A stretch of 64,000 nt of DNA from Dyadobacter luteus (GTDB lineage Bacteria > Bacteroidota > Bacteroidia > Cytophagales > Spirosomataceae). A model generated the notes under the pieces. That model saw nothing but the letters and a program-made list of their open reading frames with translations, was not told where the DNA came from and did not search any database. Location: positions 310,001 to 374,000 of the forward strand of contig NZ_QNUL01000002.1 in assembly GCF_003383615.1 (NCBI RefSeq). Reading direction: 5' to 3'. The position numbers and the translations under genes are program-made. Each line of letters starts with the position of its first letter. Position 1 is the first letter of the stretch. Shown piece by piece: positions 33,728 through 43,508 of this stretch.

Positions 33728-35545
33728 TTAAATTTTCAGGTTCAGAAATGTTCTGGGGTTCAGTCTTGCAATCTGGTCGAACTCCTCAGTAGATAGTCCG
33801 TTCATCATTTCTGCAAGCATTTGTTTATCAGATTTGTGATTTCTTACAACATAAAAGTCAGTTCCGTAAAGTACTTTTCTGCGCAGCTCCGGATGACACA
33901 AAGTCTGTTTAAGCAGTGGCAGGATCTTTTGAGTATCGTGCAGGATATAGCTGATGTCGGCATACACATTCGGGTGTTGTAGCATCATACTGCATATCAG
34001 CGAGTACCAGTCGGCGTACTTCCAGAGCTTCTCAGGTTTGCGCCTGTCGGGTGTTTTTCCGTTTTCGGAAATGAAGGATATGCCTCTGAGGGGATACCTT
34101 TGTAGCTGTTGTCCCCAGCTGTCCCTGTCGCGTTCGAAGTATTTGAGCCATTCGTCTTCTCCACCAAAGTGCCCGAAACAGATTTTTAGCTCTTCCAGTC
34201 CGCAGGAAATAGTGCCCCTCTGCTGATCATAACCAAAGAGCTGCTTTACTTTCGGATCCTGTGATTTTGCCACGATAACCGCCAGCCATTCTCTTTTTAA
34301 AAGGCACGCATAGTTCATAGGATGTGTGAAAATTTCCTGAACGTCAATGGGTTTGGTTTGCTTGAAAAGCAGCGGTCTGAAGTGTTCTGCAACAGAAGGG
34401 GTATCGTCCTGGTTTCCTTCATATTGTTCAAATACAGGATGCTGGTCCCAATCTTTCTTTTTGTCGCCGCGGTAGAAAATCGTTCCCCGGATGCAGTGGG
34501 TCATGATCGGTAAATTATTGTCGGCTGCATATTTCCATAAAGCCAGCAGGCGCTCATCAAAAACATGATAACCAAGAGCGGGATATATTTTGAAGCCACT
34601 GAATTTGTGCACTTCGATATAAGTTTTGATAAAACAGGGTCTCAGCTTTACTTTATTATCCTGAATTTCATAATCGAAAAATAGCTCTTTACTTTCAACA
34701 GAGCGCTCATCGGTAATACGGCGGGGATCCACAAAAATAAAAGGATAGATAAAATCCTTGTGATTGGCTTTTACCCTTGCCAGTTCCTTCATTTGTGTTT
34801 CATAGGATTTTATCGGTTTTCCAGCTTTCATATATTCCATATCCATTGGAAGCACCACCATTGCACTGCCCTTCGGATATTGGCTGCGCAGACGTGAAAA
34901 GATCCGGAACTGGTCCTTATAGCGCGCCAGCATGACAATGTTGATATACCGGCTGATCAAAGCAAAGGTTTGCTTACCGGGAAGAATTTTAAAGAACCAG
35001 ATCGTTCTTCTCATCAGAAAGATCAGCAGGTTTCTGCCTGAGGGAAAAAAGGTAAGCAGCAGAATCAACAGAACACTTTTCAAAAACCAGCTATTGGTGA
35101 TAATCAGCATACCGGCGGATTCCAGCCAGCCAGTGAGCAGGTTGACGGCTTTAAAAAGGATATGCTGATCAGACTCTATGACCGGGAAATACAGCTTTTT
35201 AAGCTCGTAGAAGATACTTGCTGCAATAATGAGCCCGACTACGAATTTCACTGCACTCAATATCCTGGATCTTGCAATTCCGATCCTGATCCTGTACAGC
35301 GTCTGAATGAGGAGTATATACCATCTTTGGTATGGCCATTTGTATGGACTTGAATTACTGTTGAACCACCATTTGGCTGCGGGCACCAGCCAGCCCAGGC
35401 TGAATATACGGTGAAGCGGCTCAGGTATAAAGGTCTTGGCTAAATGGGGTGGTACATAATCTGAGGTGAATATATGCGTGTGGCAATTAATGACTGGATG
35501 CTTTGAATCTGCTCCGACTGATTCATGTCTTGGGTCGGTTGTCAT
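33728..35545 (-). CDS. amidohydrolase-fold protein with inserted membrane segments
   Basis: The 605-residue protein has the amidohydrolase TIM barrel. The first strand carries the metal motif NCHTHIF (His22, His24). Later metal ligands fit MTHCIRG (His350), FGHFGG (His459) and the catalytic Asp563 in LYGTDF. Between the first strand and the rest lies a long insertion of roughly 200 residues, with hydrophobic helices near 97-113 and 144-168, so the enzyme should be anchored in the membrane. This layout is unusual for Amidohydrolase_2 proteins. It heads an operon with the 261-residue unknown protein. The substrate is unknown. Confidence 0.85.
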   Translation of the reverse strand: MTTDPRHESVGADSKHPVINCHTHIFTSDYVPPHLAKTFIPEPLHRIFSLGWLVPAAKWWFNSNSSPYKWPYQRWYILLIQTLYRIRIGIARSRILSAVKFVVGLIIAASIFYELKKLYFPVIESDQHILFKAVNLLTGWLESAGMLIITNSWFLKSVLLILLLTFFPSGRNLLIFLMRRTIWFFKILPGKQTFALISRYINIVMLARYKDQFRIFSRLRSQYPKGSAMVVLPMDMEYMKAGKPIKSYETQMKELARVKANHKDFIYPFIFVDPRRITDERSVESKELFFDYEIQDNKVKLRPCFIKTYIEVHKFSGFKIYPALGYHVFDERLLALWKYAADNNLPIMTHCIRGTIFYRGDKKKDWDQHPVFEQYEGNQDDTPSVAEHFRPLLFKQTKPIDVQEIFTHPMNYACLLKREWLAVIVAKSQDPKVKQLFGYDQQRGTISCGLEELKICFGHFGGEDEWLKYFERDRDSWGQQLQRYPLRGISFISENGKTPDRRKPEKLWKYADWYSLICSMMLQHPNVYADISYILHDTQKILPLLKQTLCHPELRRKVLYGTDFYVVRNHKSDKQMLAEMMNGLSTEEFDQIARLNPRTFLNLKI

Positions 35546-35693
35546 GCGTGATTTAAGTTAAACAGAAGGGAATATAATTAAAATATTCTATTCCCGGTGA
35601 GAATCTAAGCCTGATTCGTCAAACTACTTATCAACCGGAATTGCGGCAACTGCGCAGGTGTAGGAATGCTGTAAGCAGACCGGCCCGCAGATA

Positions 35694-36530
35694 TTAATTC
35701 CTTTTCCTGAATGCCGAAGGCGTGCTCCCATTGTATTTTCGGAACTGTTTGCAGAGATGACTTTCATCGGTATAACCAAACTCATCGGCGATTTCTGTAA
35801 GCGTATGTTGGCTGTACAACAAGCGTGCTTCAATCAGTTTGATCCTGTGCCGGATAATATATTGTTTGAGTGGCTCACCGGTCTGGGCTTTGAAAAACAG
35901 ACTGATATAAGCCGGAGAATAGTTGAACGTATGCGCAAGGTGGTCAATGCTGAGCAGTTCAGGTTGGTAAATATGCTGTTTGATATACAGCAGGATTGCT
36001 TCCACTGAATGCTTTTGTACCGGCTTTGCCGGCATATCGTTAAACAAATTTCGAGCCAGGATTACTAGCATAATGCGCATGATACTATCGCGGATCAATT
36101 CATAGTGGGCCGACTGGTCATTTACTGACTCTGCTTCCAATACAGTAAGCAGCTGATGCAGTTTCAGTTTCTCGTCCTTGTCGATCACAATGGATCCTCT
36201 GCTTTGCGAAGATGTGCCCAGCAGCATTGTAATAACCGACTGCCAGGGCTGCTCTTTTTCCTGAACTGCTTGTTTATGAATAGATTCATTGAAGCGGACA
36301 AAGCAAAATTCTGTGAGTTCTTCGATCACAAAATGATGAAAATCTTCGGGACCAAGCAGAAATATATCCCCGTCTGCATATTGATATTTATTGCCATTGA
36401 TAAAATGCTGCCCATTGCCTTTCAGAATGAATATGATTTCGTAATACGTATGCTTATGTACAGCGTGTGCCCATTCACCGGTTTCAAAATGGTAAATGCT
36501 GAAAGGCGTATGCAGGGTATAGCGTTTCAT
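35694..36530 (-). CDS. AraC-family transcriptional regulator
   Basis: The 278-residue product starts at ATG 36530 (MKRYTLHTPF); the frame stays open upstream, but that text is not protein-like. The N-terminal cupin (HAVHKHTYYEIIFILKGNGQHFINGN in pieces, DGDIFLLGPEDFHHF) is of the sugar-sensing AraC type, and the C-terminal double helix-turn-helix reads IDHLAHTFNYSPAYISLFFK and LTEIADEFGYTDESHLCKQFRK. It is divergent from the DUF1080 gene, with an inverted repeat between them, so it probably controls that operon. Confidence 0.93.
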   Translation of the reverse strand: MKRYTLHTPFSIYHFETGEWAHAVHKHTYYEIIFILKGNGQHFINGNKYQYADGDIFLLGPEDFHHFVIEELTEFCFVRFNESIHKQAVQEKEQPWQSVITMLLGTSSQSRGSIVIDKDEKLKLHQLLTVLEAESVNDQSAHYELIRDSIMRIMLVILARNLFNDMPAKPVQKHSVEAILLYIKQHIYQPELLSIDHLAHTFNYSPAYISLFFKAQTGEPLKQYIIRHRIKLIEARLLYSQHTLTEIADEFGYTDESHLCKQFRKYNGSTPSAFRKRN

Positions 36531-36568
36531 AGGTTTTAATAATTCTATAAATCTACCGGTAATTAATG

Positions 36569-36585
36569 GATTTGTACAACAAATC
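36569..36585. promoter_or_regulatory. inverted repeat in the AraC/DUF1080 divergent region
   Basis: GATTTGT-ACA-ACAAATC is a perfect 7-3-7 inverted repeat. It lies 39 bp from the AraC start and 64 bp from the DUF1080 start. A TAATTTTG box at 36602-36609 fits a -7 element for the DUF1080 gene. The repeat is a good operator candidate. Confidence 0.55.
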
Positions 36586-36648
36586 AGAATCCAGGCATAT
36601 CTAATTTTGGACTTATCCGACAAGTCATACCAGCTAAATAAAACATAC

Positions 36649-37527
36649 ATGCTCAAATATTTTACGCCAGCAGTCGCTATTTTCGTTTTCTTAACGCTTT
36701 CTACTTTCCCGGTCTATGGGCAATGGGTCCCGCTCCTGGATAAAAATATGTCTCAATGGCAAACTTATCTGAGTTACAGACACCAGAATAACTACAATGG
36801 AAATGTACCAAAGGGCGCTGATGGAAAGGAAATGGCCCCGGTAGGCTATGATAAAGATCCGTCGGGTGTATTTTCTGTACTCAATGAACCGGAAGGATTG
36901 GTACTCAGGGTGAGTGGGGAAATTTATGGTTGTATTTTTACAAAGCAGGAATTTGAAAATTACCATCTTAAACTTCAGTTCAAATGGGGCGAAAAAAAAT
37001 ATGAACCGCGCCTGAACAAATTAAAGGATTCAGGTATACTGTATCATTCCACAGGGCCCGCCGGGGCGGAATATTGGAGAACGTGGATGTTATCCCAGGA
37101 ATTTCAAATTATGGAAGGACATATGGGCGATTATTGGTGCCAGGCTAATTCCGTTGTTGACATACGCTCTTTTCCGTCAGAAGGAGTCATGAGTGCAATA
37201 GCCGATGCAAATCAGCCCTACCGTACCTACAAATCAGGGTCAGATTATTACTGTATGCGTTCACAGGATTATGAAAGTCCGGCAGGAGATTGGAATACGC
37301 TGGAATTAATCTGTTATCAGGGAAAGAGTCTGCACATCGTGAACGGACATGTGGTGATGGTACTGCAAAACTCCGGTTATGTAAAACCCGATGGAGAAAG
37401 AGTGGCGATGATAAAAGGAAGAATTCAATTACAAAGTGAAGCAGCAGAAGCGTTTTTTAGGGATATCAATATCATGAAGCTCGATAGAATGCCGGAAGTT
37501 TATCAGAAGTTTTTTGAGAAGCTATAA
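36649..37527 (+). CDS. DUF1080 3-keto-disaccharide hydrolase-like protein
   Basis: The 292-residue protein starts at ATG 36649 with a signal peptide (AIFVFLTLSTFPVYGQ). The frame opens earlier at a TTG but lacks a signal there. The jelly-roll DUF1080 domain is visible from WVPLLDKNMSQWQTY through FSVLNEPEGLVLRVSG, with SGILYHSTGP and FQIMEGHMGDYWCQ; GDWNTLELICYQGKSLHIVNGH closes it. This family binds and in studied members hydrolyses 3-keto-glycosides. It is exported to the periplasm. The downstream Dabb gene is 26 bp away and co-transcribed. Confidence 0.9.
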   Translation: MLKYFTPAVAIFVFLTLSTFPVYGQWVPLLDKNMSQWQTYLSYRHQNNYNGNVPKGADGKEMAPVGYDKDPSGVFSVLNEPEGLVLRVSGEIYGCIFTKQEFENYHLKLQFKWGEKKYEPRLNKLKDSGILYHSTGPAGAEYWRTWMLSQEFQIMEGHMGDYWCQANSVVDIRSFPSEGVMSAIADANQPYRTYKSGSDYYCMRSQDYESPAGDWNTLELICYQGKSLHIVNGHVVMVLQNSGYVKPDGERVAMIKGRIQLQSEAAEAFFRDINIMKLDRMPEVYQKFFEKL

Positions 37528-37553
37528 ATCATCATTAAATACACGATACAAAA

Positions 37554-37952
37554 ATGGAGAATCAATCAAGAAGATCATTTGTAAAAAGCAGTGTTGCTGC
37601 AGGACTTGCTGTCACATTGCCGGTAAGTCTGAAGCCTAAAGAGACATTTGTGCATCACGTTTTATTTTATCTGAAAAATCCGTCCAGCGCCGAAGATAAA
37701 GCGAAACTCTATGAAGGATTAAACAAACTTGCTAAATGCCCGACCATTAAGCTGGTTCATATAGGTACGCCGGCAGCAACGACCCGCGAGGTAATCGAAC
37801 GTAGCTACGCTTATTCGTGGCTATGCTTTTTTGACAGCGCTGCAGATGAGGAGGCTTATCAGAAACATCCGATACATGACGATTTTAGGAACAACTATGC
37901 ACACTTGTGGGAGAAGGTAGTGATTTACGACGCTGTAGGAGAGAAGAGATAA
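37554..37952 (+). CDS. Dabb-domain protein with twin-arginine-type signal
   Basis: The 132-residue protein opens with SRRSFVKSSVAAGLAVTLP, a Tat-like export signal. It then carries the stress-responsive alpha/beta-barrel (Dabb) domain: FVHHVLFYLKNPSSAEDKAKL, AYSWLCFFDSAADEEAYQKHP, HLWEKVVIYDAV. Dabb domains form small ferredoxin-like dimers; many are enzymes or binding proteins of sugar or polyketide metabolism. It follows the DUF1080 gene by 26 bp and ends at a strong terminator. Function inferred only from the operon. Confidence 0.88.
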   Translation: MENQSRRSFVKSSVAAGLAVTLPVSLKPKETFVHHVLFYLKNPSSAEDKAKLYEGLNKLAKCPTIKLVHIGTPAATTREVIERSYAYSWLCFFDSAADEEAYQKHPIHDDFRNNYAHLWEKVVIYDAVGEKR

Positions 37953-37980
37953 GTAATCACTTATCCTGATAGGATTATAG

Positions 37981-38024
37981 AAAAAAGTGTGAAGAAGAAT
38001 TTAATCTCTTCTTCACACTTTTTT
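37981..38024 (+). terminator. strong terminator after the Dabb gene
   Basis: An 18-bp perfect stem (AAAAAAGTGTGAAGAAGA with TCTTCTTCACACTTTTTT) around an 8-base loop ends in a T-run. The A-run on the left strand makes it bidirectional in form. Confidence 0.9.
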
Positions 38025-38166
38025 CATGCAGGACATGCTGAAAGTTTAAATCTGGCATAAGATCATTTTTTAAAACTTTCCGATTATTAATTGAAATTTT
38101 GCAGGAAATGGGCGGATTTTTATAACTTGCTTGTCATTTTGACACATTATTTCAAATAATAATCTA

Positions 38167-38757
38167 ATGCAGCTTTCTGAGCCGAATGATGAAGAAACTC
38201 TTCAATGGAGCAGACTCCGGAATGGAGAACAGCATGCGCTTGCCTATTTTTATGAAAAATATGCAGATGTCCTTTTGAAATACGGTTTGTCTGTTTCCTA
38301 TCATCGGGAGCTGATCCAGGACTGTGTTCAGGAGTTGTTTATACAAATCTGGAACCGCAGACAAAATCTGTCTACCCCGCGCTCTGTGAAGTATTATCTT
38401 ATTTCTTCTCTTCGCCGGATCATCATGGATGAGTTGGGAAGAGGCCGTCTGGCAACAGATTCTTTTCCTGAAGATTCATTGTCATTACTGGAACACGAAA
38501 GCCAGGATCGCGAAGAGATGGAAGAAAATCTCAACTCCAGGTTGATCCATGCAGTCAGGAGTTTGCCTGCCAGGCAGCAGGAAGTGGTATTTCTCCGCTA
38601 TTTTGAAAGGATGAGCTATGATGATATTTCTTCGCTGACAGGTTTGGACTATCAGGTTCTGCGTAATACCATTCACCGCTCTATCAAGACCCTGCACAAG
38701 GAATTATCCCTCACCCTGGATTTACTGATGATTATTTTCTTGTCGGTAACGCTTTGA
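38167..38757 (+). CDS. ECF RNA polymerase sigma factor
   Basis: The 196-residue protein is a full-length ECF sigma factor. Region 2 is ALAYFYEKYADVLLKY with LIQDCVQELFIQIW, followed by region 2.3-2.4 YYLISSLRRIIMDELGRGR. Region 4 is VRSLPARQQEVVFLRYFERMSYDDISSLTGLDYQVLRNTIHR (seen in pieces). It is paired with a FecR protein 129 bp downstream and a SusC receptor with STN domain. This is the usual cell-surface signalling chain that turns on the locus when its glycan is bound. It is intact, unlike the sigma factor at the left edge. Confidence 0.93.
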   Translation: MQLSEPNDEETLQWSRLRNGEQHALAYFYEKYADVLLKYGLSVSYHRELIQDCVQELFIQIWNRRQNLSTPRSVKYYLISSLRRIIMDELGRGRLATDSFPEDSLSLLEHESQDREEMEENLNSRLIHAVRSLPARQQEVVFLRYFERMSYDDISSLTGLDYQVLRNTIHRSIKTLHKELSLTLDLLMIIFLSVTL

Positions 38758-38886
38758 AATTTAAAAGGTTACTCTGGTTTTGTGATTTTTTTATAATTTT
38801 TTTATTTTTTGAAGGTTACAAAACCCGGACTTTTTCCTCTCTGTATTCAGACTTAGACAATTTGGCTTTACAATTGATTTATTCTA

Positions 38887-39879
38887 ATGGACTATCGCTT
38901 TTTTGAACCGGAAGATTTTGCTGCCGATGATAATTTCCAGCACTGGATATTGCATCCTGACCAGCAGTCGGAAAATTTCTGGACAGAATGGCTGAGAGAG
39001 CATCCGGACAAGGTGCACACGGTTCGGAAAGCTGAATGGATTGTACGCAACATTACCTTTAAAGAAAGCTGGTCGGCGAGTGAAAGAGCGGATATATGGA
39101 GTAATATCCAGCAAGGAATCGCAGCAGAAGAGACGCCGGTAGTCCCTCTTTGGAGACGCTTTCAATGGTTTGCTGCTGCGAGTGTTCTGGTGGTGGCAGC
39201 TGCGGTCTGCCTATATATGTTCAGGTTTAAGTCAGTAGAGATTCATACCGCTTACGGCGAAATGAAAGAAGTAAAGCTGGCCGATGGTTCGTTGGTGAAA
39301 CTGAATGCCAACTCTACGTTACGGTACGACAGAAACTTTCTGGACAAAGCGATCCGTGAAATTTGGATTGACGGCGAAGGGTATTTTGACGTAGCTAAAA
39401 GAGAGGTGAAAGGAAAACGGGTCCCTTTTCTGGTTCATGCCAACACGCTTGAAATCCAGGTTCTGGGAACAGCTTTTAATGTCAATAACCGTCATGGAAA
39501 AGTAGATGTAGCCCTGGAGCATGGTTCTGTAAAGATCACAGACGAGAAAGACCAGAATCAGGCCATACTTCTCAAACCCGGCGAAAAAGCGTCGCGAATT
39601 TCTCAGAAAGCTGAGATTGTAAAGCAGCAGGTGCAGATTGAGGAATATACATCATGGAAAAACAATGTCATACTCTTCAAGCGTAAGTCGCTGACAGATA
39701 TAGCAGTGATGATGAAAGATATGTATAACCTGGATGTTGTAATAGATAATACAGAGCTGGCCGGAGAGACTTTCACCGGATCATTCCCGACAGATTCCGC
39801 TGAGGTCTTTTTCAAAAAGCTGGAGAAGATGTACCCGATGCAGATTTCAAAAGACGGCAACACATACCATCTGAAATAA
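38887..39879 (+). CDS. FecR-family anti-sigma factor
   Basis: The 330-residue inner-membrane protein has a cytosolic N-terminal part. One helix is near residue 97-112 (FAAASVLVVAAAVCLYMF), then the periplasmic FecR domain (KLADGSLVKLNANSTLRY, IWIDGEGYFDVAKRE, VLGTAFNVNNR). A C-terminal STN-contact domain (LTDIAVMMKDMYNLDVVID) follows. It would hold the upstream sigma factor and be released by the SusC STN domain. The 90-bp gap to the SusC gene agrees with one operon. Confidence 0.95.
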   Translation: MDYRFFEPEDFAADDNFQHWILHPDQQSENFWTEWLREHPDKVHTVRKAEWIVRNITFKESWSASERADIWSNIQQGIAAEETPVVPLWRRFQWFAAASVLVVAAAVCLYMFRFKSVEIHTAYGEMKEVKLADGSLVKLNANSTLRYDRNFLDKAIREIWIDGEGYFDVAKREVKGKRVPFLVHANTLEIQVLGTAFNVNNRHGKVDVALEHGSVKITDEKDQNQAILLKPGEKASRISQKAEIVKQQVQIEEYTSWKNNVILFKRKSLTDIAVMMKDMYNLDVVIDNTELAGETFTGSFPTDSAEVFFKKLEKMYPMQISKDGNTYHLK

Positions 39880-39969
39880 ACTTACACACATATTACATTT
39901 TTGCTGATGCCCCGAAAGGGACATGCTGATATTGATTTGTATTTCCAATACCCTTTTTACTTATAAATA

Positions 39970-42900
39970 ATGTTCCAAAAACTACGCACAATCGTACCGT
40001 CTGTTCTGGTATGTGGGTTTAGCGCTTTGCCCGGACAGGCTGCTTCCCAGACACTGGCAAAAAACGTGCTTCAAAAACCGCAGCAGGAAGTGGTGGCTCC
40101 TGCCAAATTGTCTCTGGACCAGGCGCTTGATATCCTTTCGAAAAAGCACAAAGTGCTCTTCGAGTTCAACGACAACCTGATCAAAAATAAAACAATTGAT
40201 CGCAGCGAGCTGGAAGTGAAGGAAGATCTGGAAAATAAGCTCAAACGTTTATTGTCACCGTTAGAGTTGAGGTTTGAGCGGTTTCAGAGTAAATCTTATC
40301 TGATATTAGATAAAAATACAAACCGGCCGGATAACAAGGCAAAAGCTTCTATACAGAACAAACTGACAACAGATTTGCCGGCAAGCCATGCATTTGCAGG
40401 CAGAAGCGTGGCTGAAGTCGCCGCATATCAGCAGGCAAAACTGGCTGTAGCACGCGTGGAAGGCAAGGTCAGCGATGAAAACGGCGAAGGGCTGCCCGGT
40501 GTAAATGTGGTGGTGAAAGGCTCACAAACCGGAACCAGCACGGATATTGAAGGCCGCTATTCTATCGAAGCTTCTGCAGGTGCCGTGCTTGTTTTCAGCT
40601 ACGTCGGCTTTCTGAGTCAGGAGGTTACACTCGGTAACAATTCGGTGCAGGACATTGTGCTGAAAGCAGATAACAAAACATTGGAAGAGGTAGTGGTAGT
40701 AGGTTACGGAACAGTGAAACGTAAGGATCTGACTGGTTCGATCGGTTCTTTGGACGCCAAGGAAATCAAAGATCTGGGTGTTGCCCGTGTAGATCAGGCA
40801 TTGCTTGGAAAAGTGGCCGGTGTACAGGTGTTGCCAGTTTCTGGTGCTCCCGGAGCAGACCCGCAGATCAGGATCCGCGGTATCGGTAGTATATCGGCAG
40901 GTTCACAACCGCTGTATGTGGTGGACGGTTTTCCGACGGACAATATCCAGACGATCAACCCAAGCGATATCGAAAGCATGGATATTCTTAAAGATGCTTC
41001 CGCAACAGCGATTTACGGGTCCAGAGGTGCCAACGGGGTTATTATCATTAATACCAAAAGGGGTAAAGCAGGCAAGTCAGTGATTTCTTTTGATGCGCAC
41101 TACGGTCTGCAGAAAATATCCAAGCAGCCGGAATTTATGGATGCCCGCCAGCAGGCCCAATACTACTATGATGGTGTGCGCAACCGAAATCTGGATGTAG
41201 GCAACAACATTACAGGAGCGCCGGGAAGCTGGGGTGTGCCCGTACCACAAACAGTACTCGACGTACTGGAGGGAAGAAATACCAACAATACCAATGCGCT
41301 TGATGCAGTGTTGAGGACAGCTTCTCAGCAGCAATATCAGCTTTCGGCTACGGGCGGCACTGAGAACGTGCGCTATGCAGTCAGCACTGAGTACATGAAC
41401 CAGGACGGGATTATTAAAAATAGTAATTTCAGCCGTTATTCGCTAAGGGCCAACGTCGATGCGCAACTGACTAAAAAGCTTTCTGCGAAAGTAAATATGA
41501 ACGCAGCGCTGGCCGACCGTCAGATCGTTGCGCCGAGTGGATGGGGTGGCGGCGCCAACGAGAGTATCGTAGCACAAGCGACGTCTGCGCAACCTTACTA
41601 TCCACTCTATAATCCTGATGGTAGTTACTTTGTGTATGCCAACCTGGACGCATCTACCAACCTGAACAATCCGGTTGCACTGGCCAATGAAATCCAGTCC
41701 AGGGGCAGGCTCGCAAGATTCCTGGGTAACATCAATCTGGAATATGCCTTTACCGATGAGCTGAAACTGAATGTGATGCTGGGCGGGAATTTTAACAGTA
41801 ACAAGGCCAGCAAGTTTACACCTCAGTTACCTGTATTCTTCAATACACCTGCAGTGGGTGTGGATAGTACCTCGATGGTCGTAAACTGGATTACCGAGAC
41901 GACGCTGAATTACAATAAATCTTTCGGGGATCACAGTCTTTCGGCTTTGGTCGGTTATACGACCCAGAAGGAAAGATATGAATCCAACTTTCTGACCAGC
42001 AATAACTACCCCAATAACCTGGTGCCTACTTTGGGCGCTGTGAGCGGGATCATTACAAATGGTTCTTCGGCAGTTGCAGAGTGGTCATTGCTGTCGTATC
42101 TGTCCCGTATCAACTATAACTACAAGGGCAAATACTATGTAACGGCATCTGTAAGAACAGACGGTTCTTCACGCTTCGGTGCAGACAAGAAATACGGTCT
42201 GTTTCCTTCTGCAGCCCTGGCATGGCGTCTGTCGGATGAAGCATTTTTGAAAGATGTGCAGTTCCTAAGTGAATTCAAAGCACGTGCCAGTTATGGTGCG
42301 ACAGGTAACAACAATATCGGGAACTACGAGCATTATGCAACTATCAATTACCACAAGTATAATCTGGGTGGGGTAGCAGTAGGAGGCTATGCGCCTGCAA
42401 AACCTTTTAACCCTGGTCTTACCTGGGAAAAACAGCAGTCGATCAACTTTGGTGTGGACCTGGCTTTCTTTAACAGAAGAATCATGCTGACAGTCGACCG
42501 TTTCCAGTCACGCAATACGGATCTCCTGCTGAACGTAAACGTACCTGCGATCACAGGATTTAACACGATGCTACAGAATGTGGGAGAAGTCAAAAATCGT
42601 GGATGGGAGTTTGTGCTCAATACTGTCAACGTTGAAAAGGCATTCCAGTGGAGCACAGACTTCAACCTTTCGACTTATAAAAATGAAGTGGTGAAACTGG
42701 GACCTTCGGGAGATCCGATCATCTCGGCAAGAAACATCACCATGATCGGGCAACCGATTGGTATGTTCTACGGCCTGAGAACAGATGGTATATTCAAAAA
42801 CCAGGCTGAGCTGGATGCAGGTCCGATCTATAACCCTGGCGCTCCTGACCGTTCACGTGTAGGTGACCAGCGTTTTGTAGATGTCAGTGGTCCGGACGGT

Positions 42901-43458
42901 GTCCCTGACGGTATTATTAACAGCTATGATTACACGATCATCGGCTCTCCATATCCTGATTTTTACTATGGGATGACCAACCGTTTTGCTTATAAAAATT
43001 TCAGTCTGAGCGTGAGTATGCAGGGTTCTTATGGTAATGAGATTACCAGCACAGCCAACGATATCCGTCTTACAACCCGATCACGCAGCCGTACGCTTTC
43101 AACACAGGTTAATTACTGGAAGTCAGAGCAGGATCCGGGGGATGGTATGACGCCCCGTCCTAACGATGCCCCTACAGGAGGTGTTCGTCTGGTAAGTCCG
43201 CGTTACATGGACTCAGGTTCTTATCTGAGAATCAATAACATCAACTTCGGATATCTGTTCCCTGAGAAGGTTGCCAATGCAGTCAAGCTTAGCGCGCTGC
43301 GTGTGTATGTAAATGTGACGAATCCATTCATTTTTACAAAGAACACATCATTCAATCCTGACGTGAGCAACACGACAAGCGCTCTGACCCCGGGTATTGA
43401 TTATAACAATTACCCGCTGCCTAAAAGCCTGATTTTTGGCGTGAATGTAACATTCTAA
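39970..43458 (+). CDS. SusC/RagA TonB-dependent receptor with STN domain
   Basis: The 1162-residue outer-membrane receptor starts with a signal peptide (ending SAALPGQA region). An STN domain lies at about 45-115 (LSLDQALDILSKKHKVLFEF), which signals to FecR. A carboxypeptidase-like domain follows (VEGKVSDENGEGLPGVNVVV), then the plug with GTVKRKDLTGSI and the TonB-box region. The long beta-barrel ends in NYPLPKSLIFGVNVTF. It imports oligosaccharides across the outer membrane with its SusD partner just downstream. All expected parts are present. Confidence 0.96.
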   Translation: MFQKLRTIVPSVLVCGFSALPGQAASQTLAKNVLQKPQQEVVAPAKLSLDQALDILSKKHKVLFEFNDNLIKNKTIDRSELEVKEDLENKLKRLLSPLELRFERFQSKSYLILDKNTNRPDNKAKASIQNKLTTDLPASHAFAGRSVAEVAAYQQAKLAVARVEGKVSDENGEGLPGVNVVVKGSQTGTSTDIEGRYSIEASAGAVLVFSYVGFLSQEVTLGNNSVQDIVLKADNKTLEEVVVVGYGTVKRKDLTGSIGSLDAKEIKDLGVARVDQALLGKVAGVQVLPVSGAPGADPQIRIRGIGSISAGSQPLYVVDGFPTDNIQTINPSDIESMDILKDASATAIYGSRGANGVIIINTKRGKAGKSVISFDAHYGLQKISKQPEFMDARQQAQYYYDGVRNRNLDVGNNITGAPGSWGVPVPQTVLDVLEGRNTNNTNALDAVLRTASQQQYQLSATGGTENVRYAVSTEYMNQDGIIKNSNFSRYSLRANVDAQLTKKLSAKVNMNAALADRQIVAPSGWGGGANESIVAQATSAQPYYPLYNPDGSYFVYANLDASTNLNNPVALANEIQSRGRLARFLGNINLEYAFTDELKLNVMLGGNFNSNKASKFTPQLPVFFNTPAVGVDSTSMVVNWITETTLNYNKSFGDHSLSALVGYTTQKERYESNFLTSNNYPNNLVPTLGAVSGIITNGSSAVAEWSLLSYLSRINYNYKGKYYVTASVRTDGSSRFGADKKYGLFPSAALAWRLSDEAFLKDVQFLSEFKARASYGATGNNNIGNYEHYATINYHKYNLGGVAVGGYAPAKPFNPGLTWEKQQSINFGVDLAFFNRRIMLTVDRFQSRNTDLLLNVNVPAITGFNTMLQNVGEVKNRGWEFVLNTVNVEKAFQWSTDFNLSTYKNEVVKLGPSGDPIISARNITMIGQPIGMFYGLRTDGIFKNQAELDAGPIYNPGAPDRSRVGDQRFVDVSGPDGVPDGIINSYDYTIIGSPYPDFYYGMTNRFAYKNFSLSVSMQGSYGNEITSTANDIRLTTRSRSRTLSTQVNYWKSEQDPGDGMTPRPNDAPTGGVRLVSPRYMDSGSYLRINNINFGYLFPEKVANAVKLSALRVYVNVTNPFIFTKNTSFNPDVSNTTSALTPGIDYNNYPLPKSLIFGVNVTF

Positions 43459-43508
43459 ACCCTGCTATGATCCATTGAGATAAGAGCAAGCCTTTAAAGA
43501 TTAACAAA

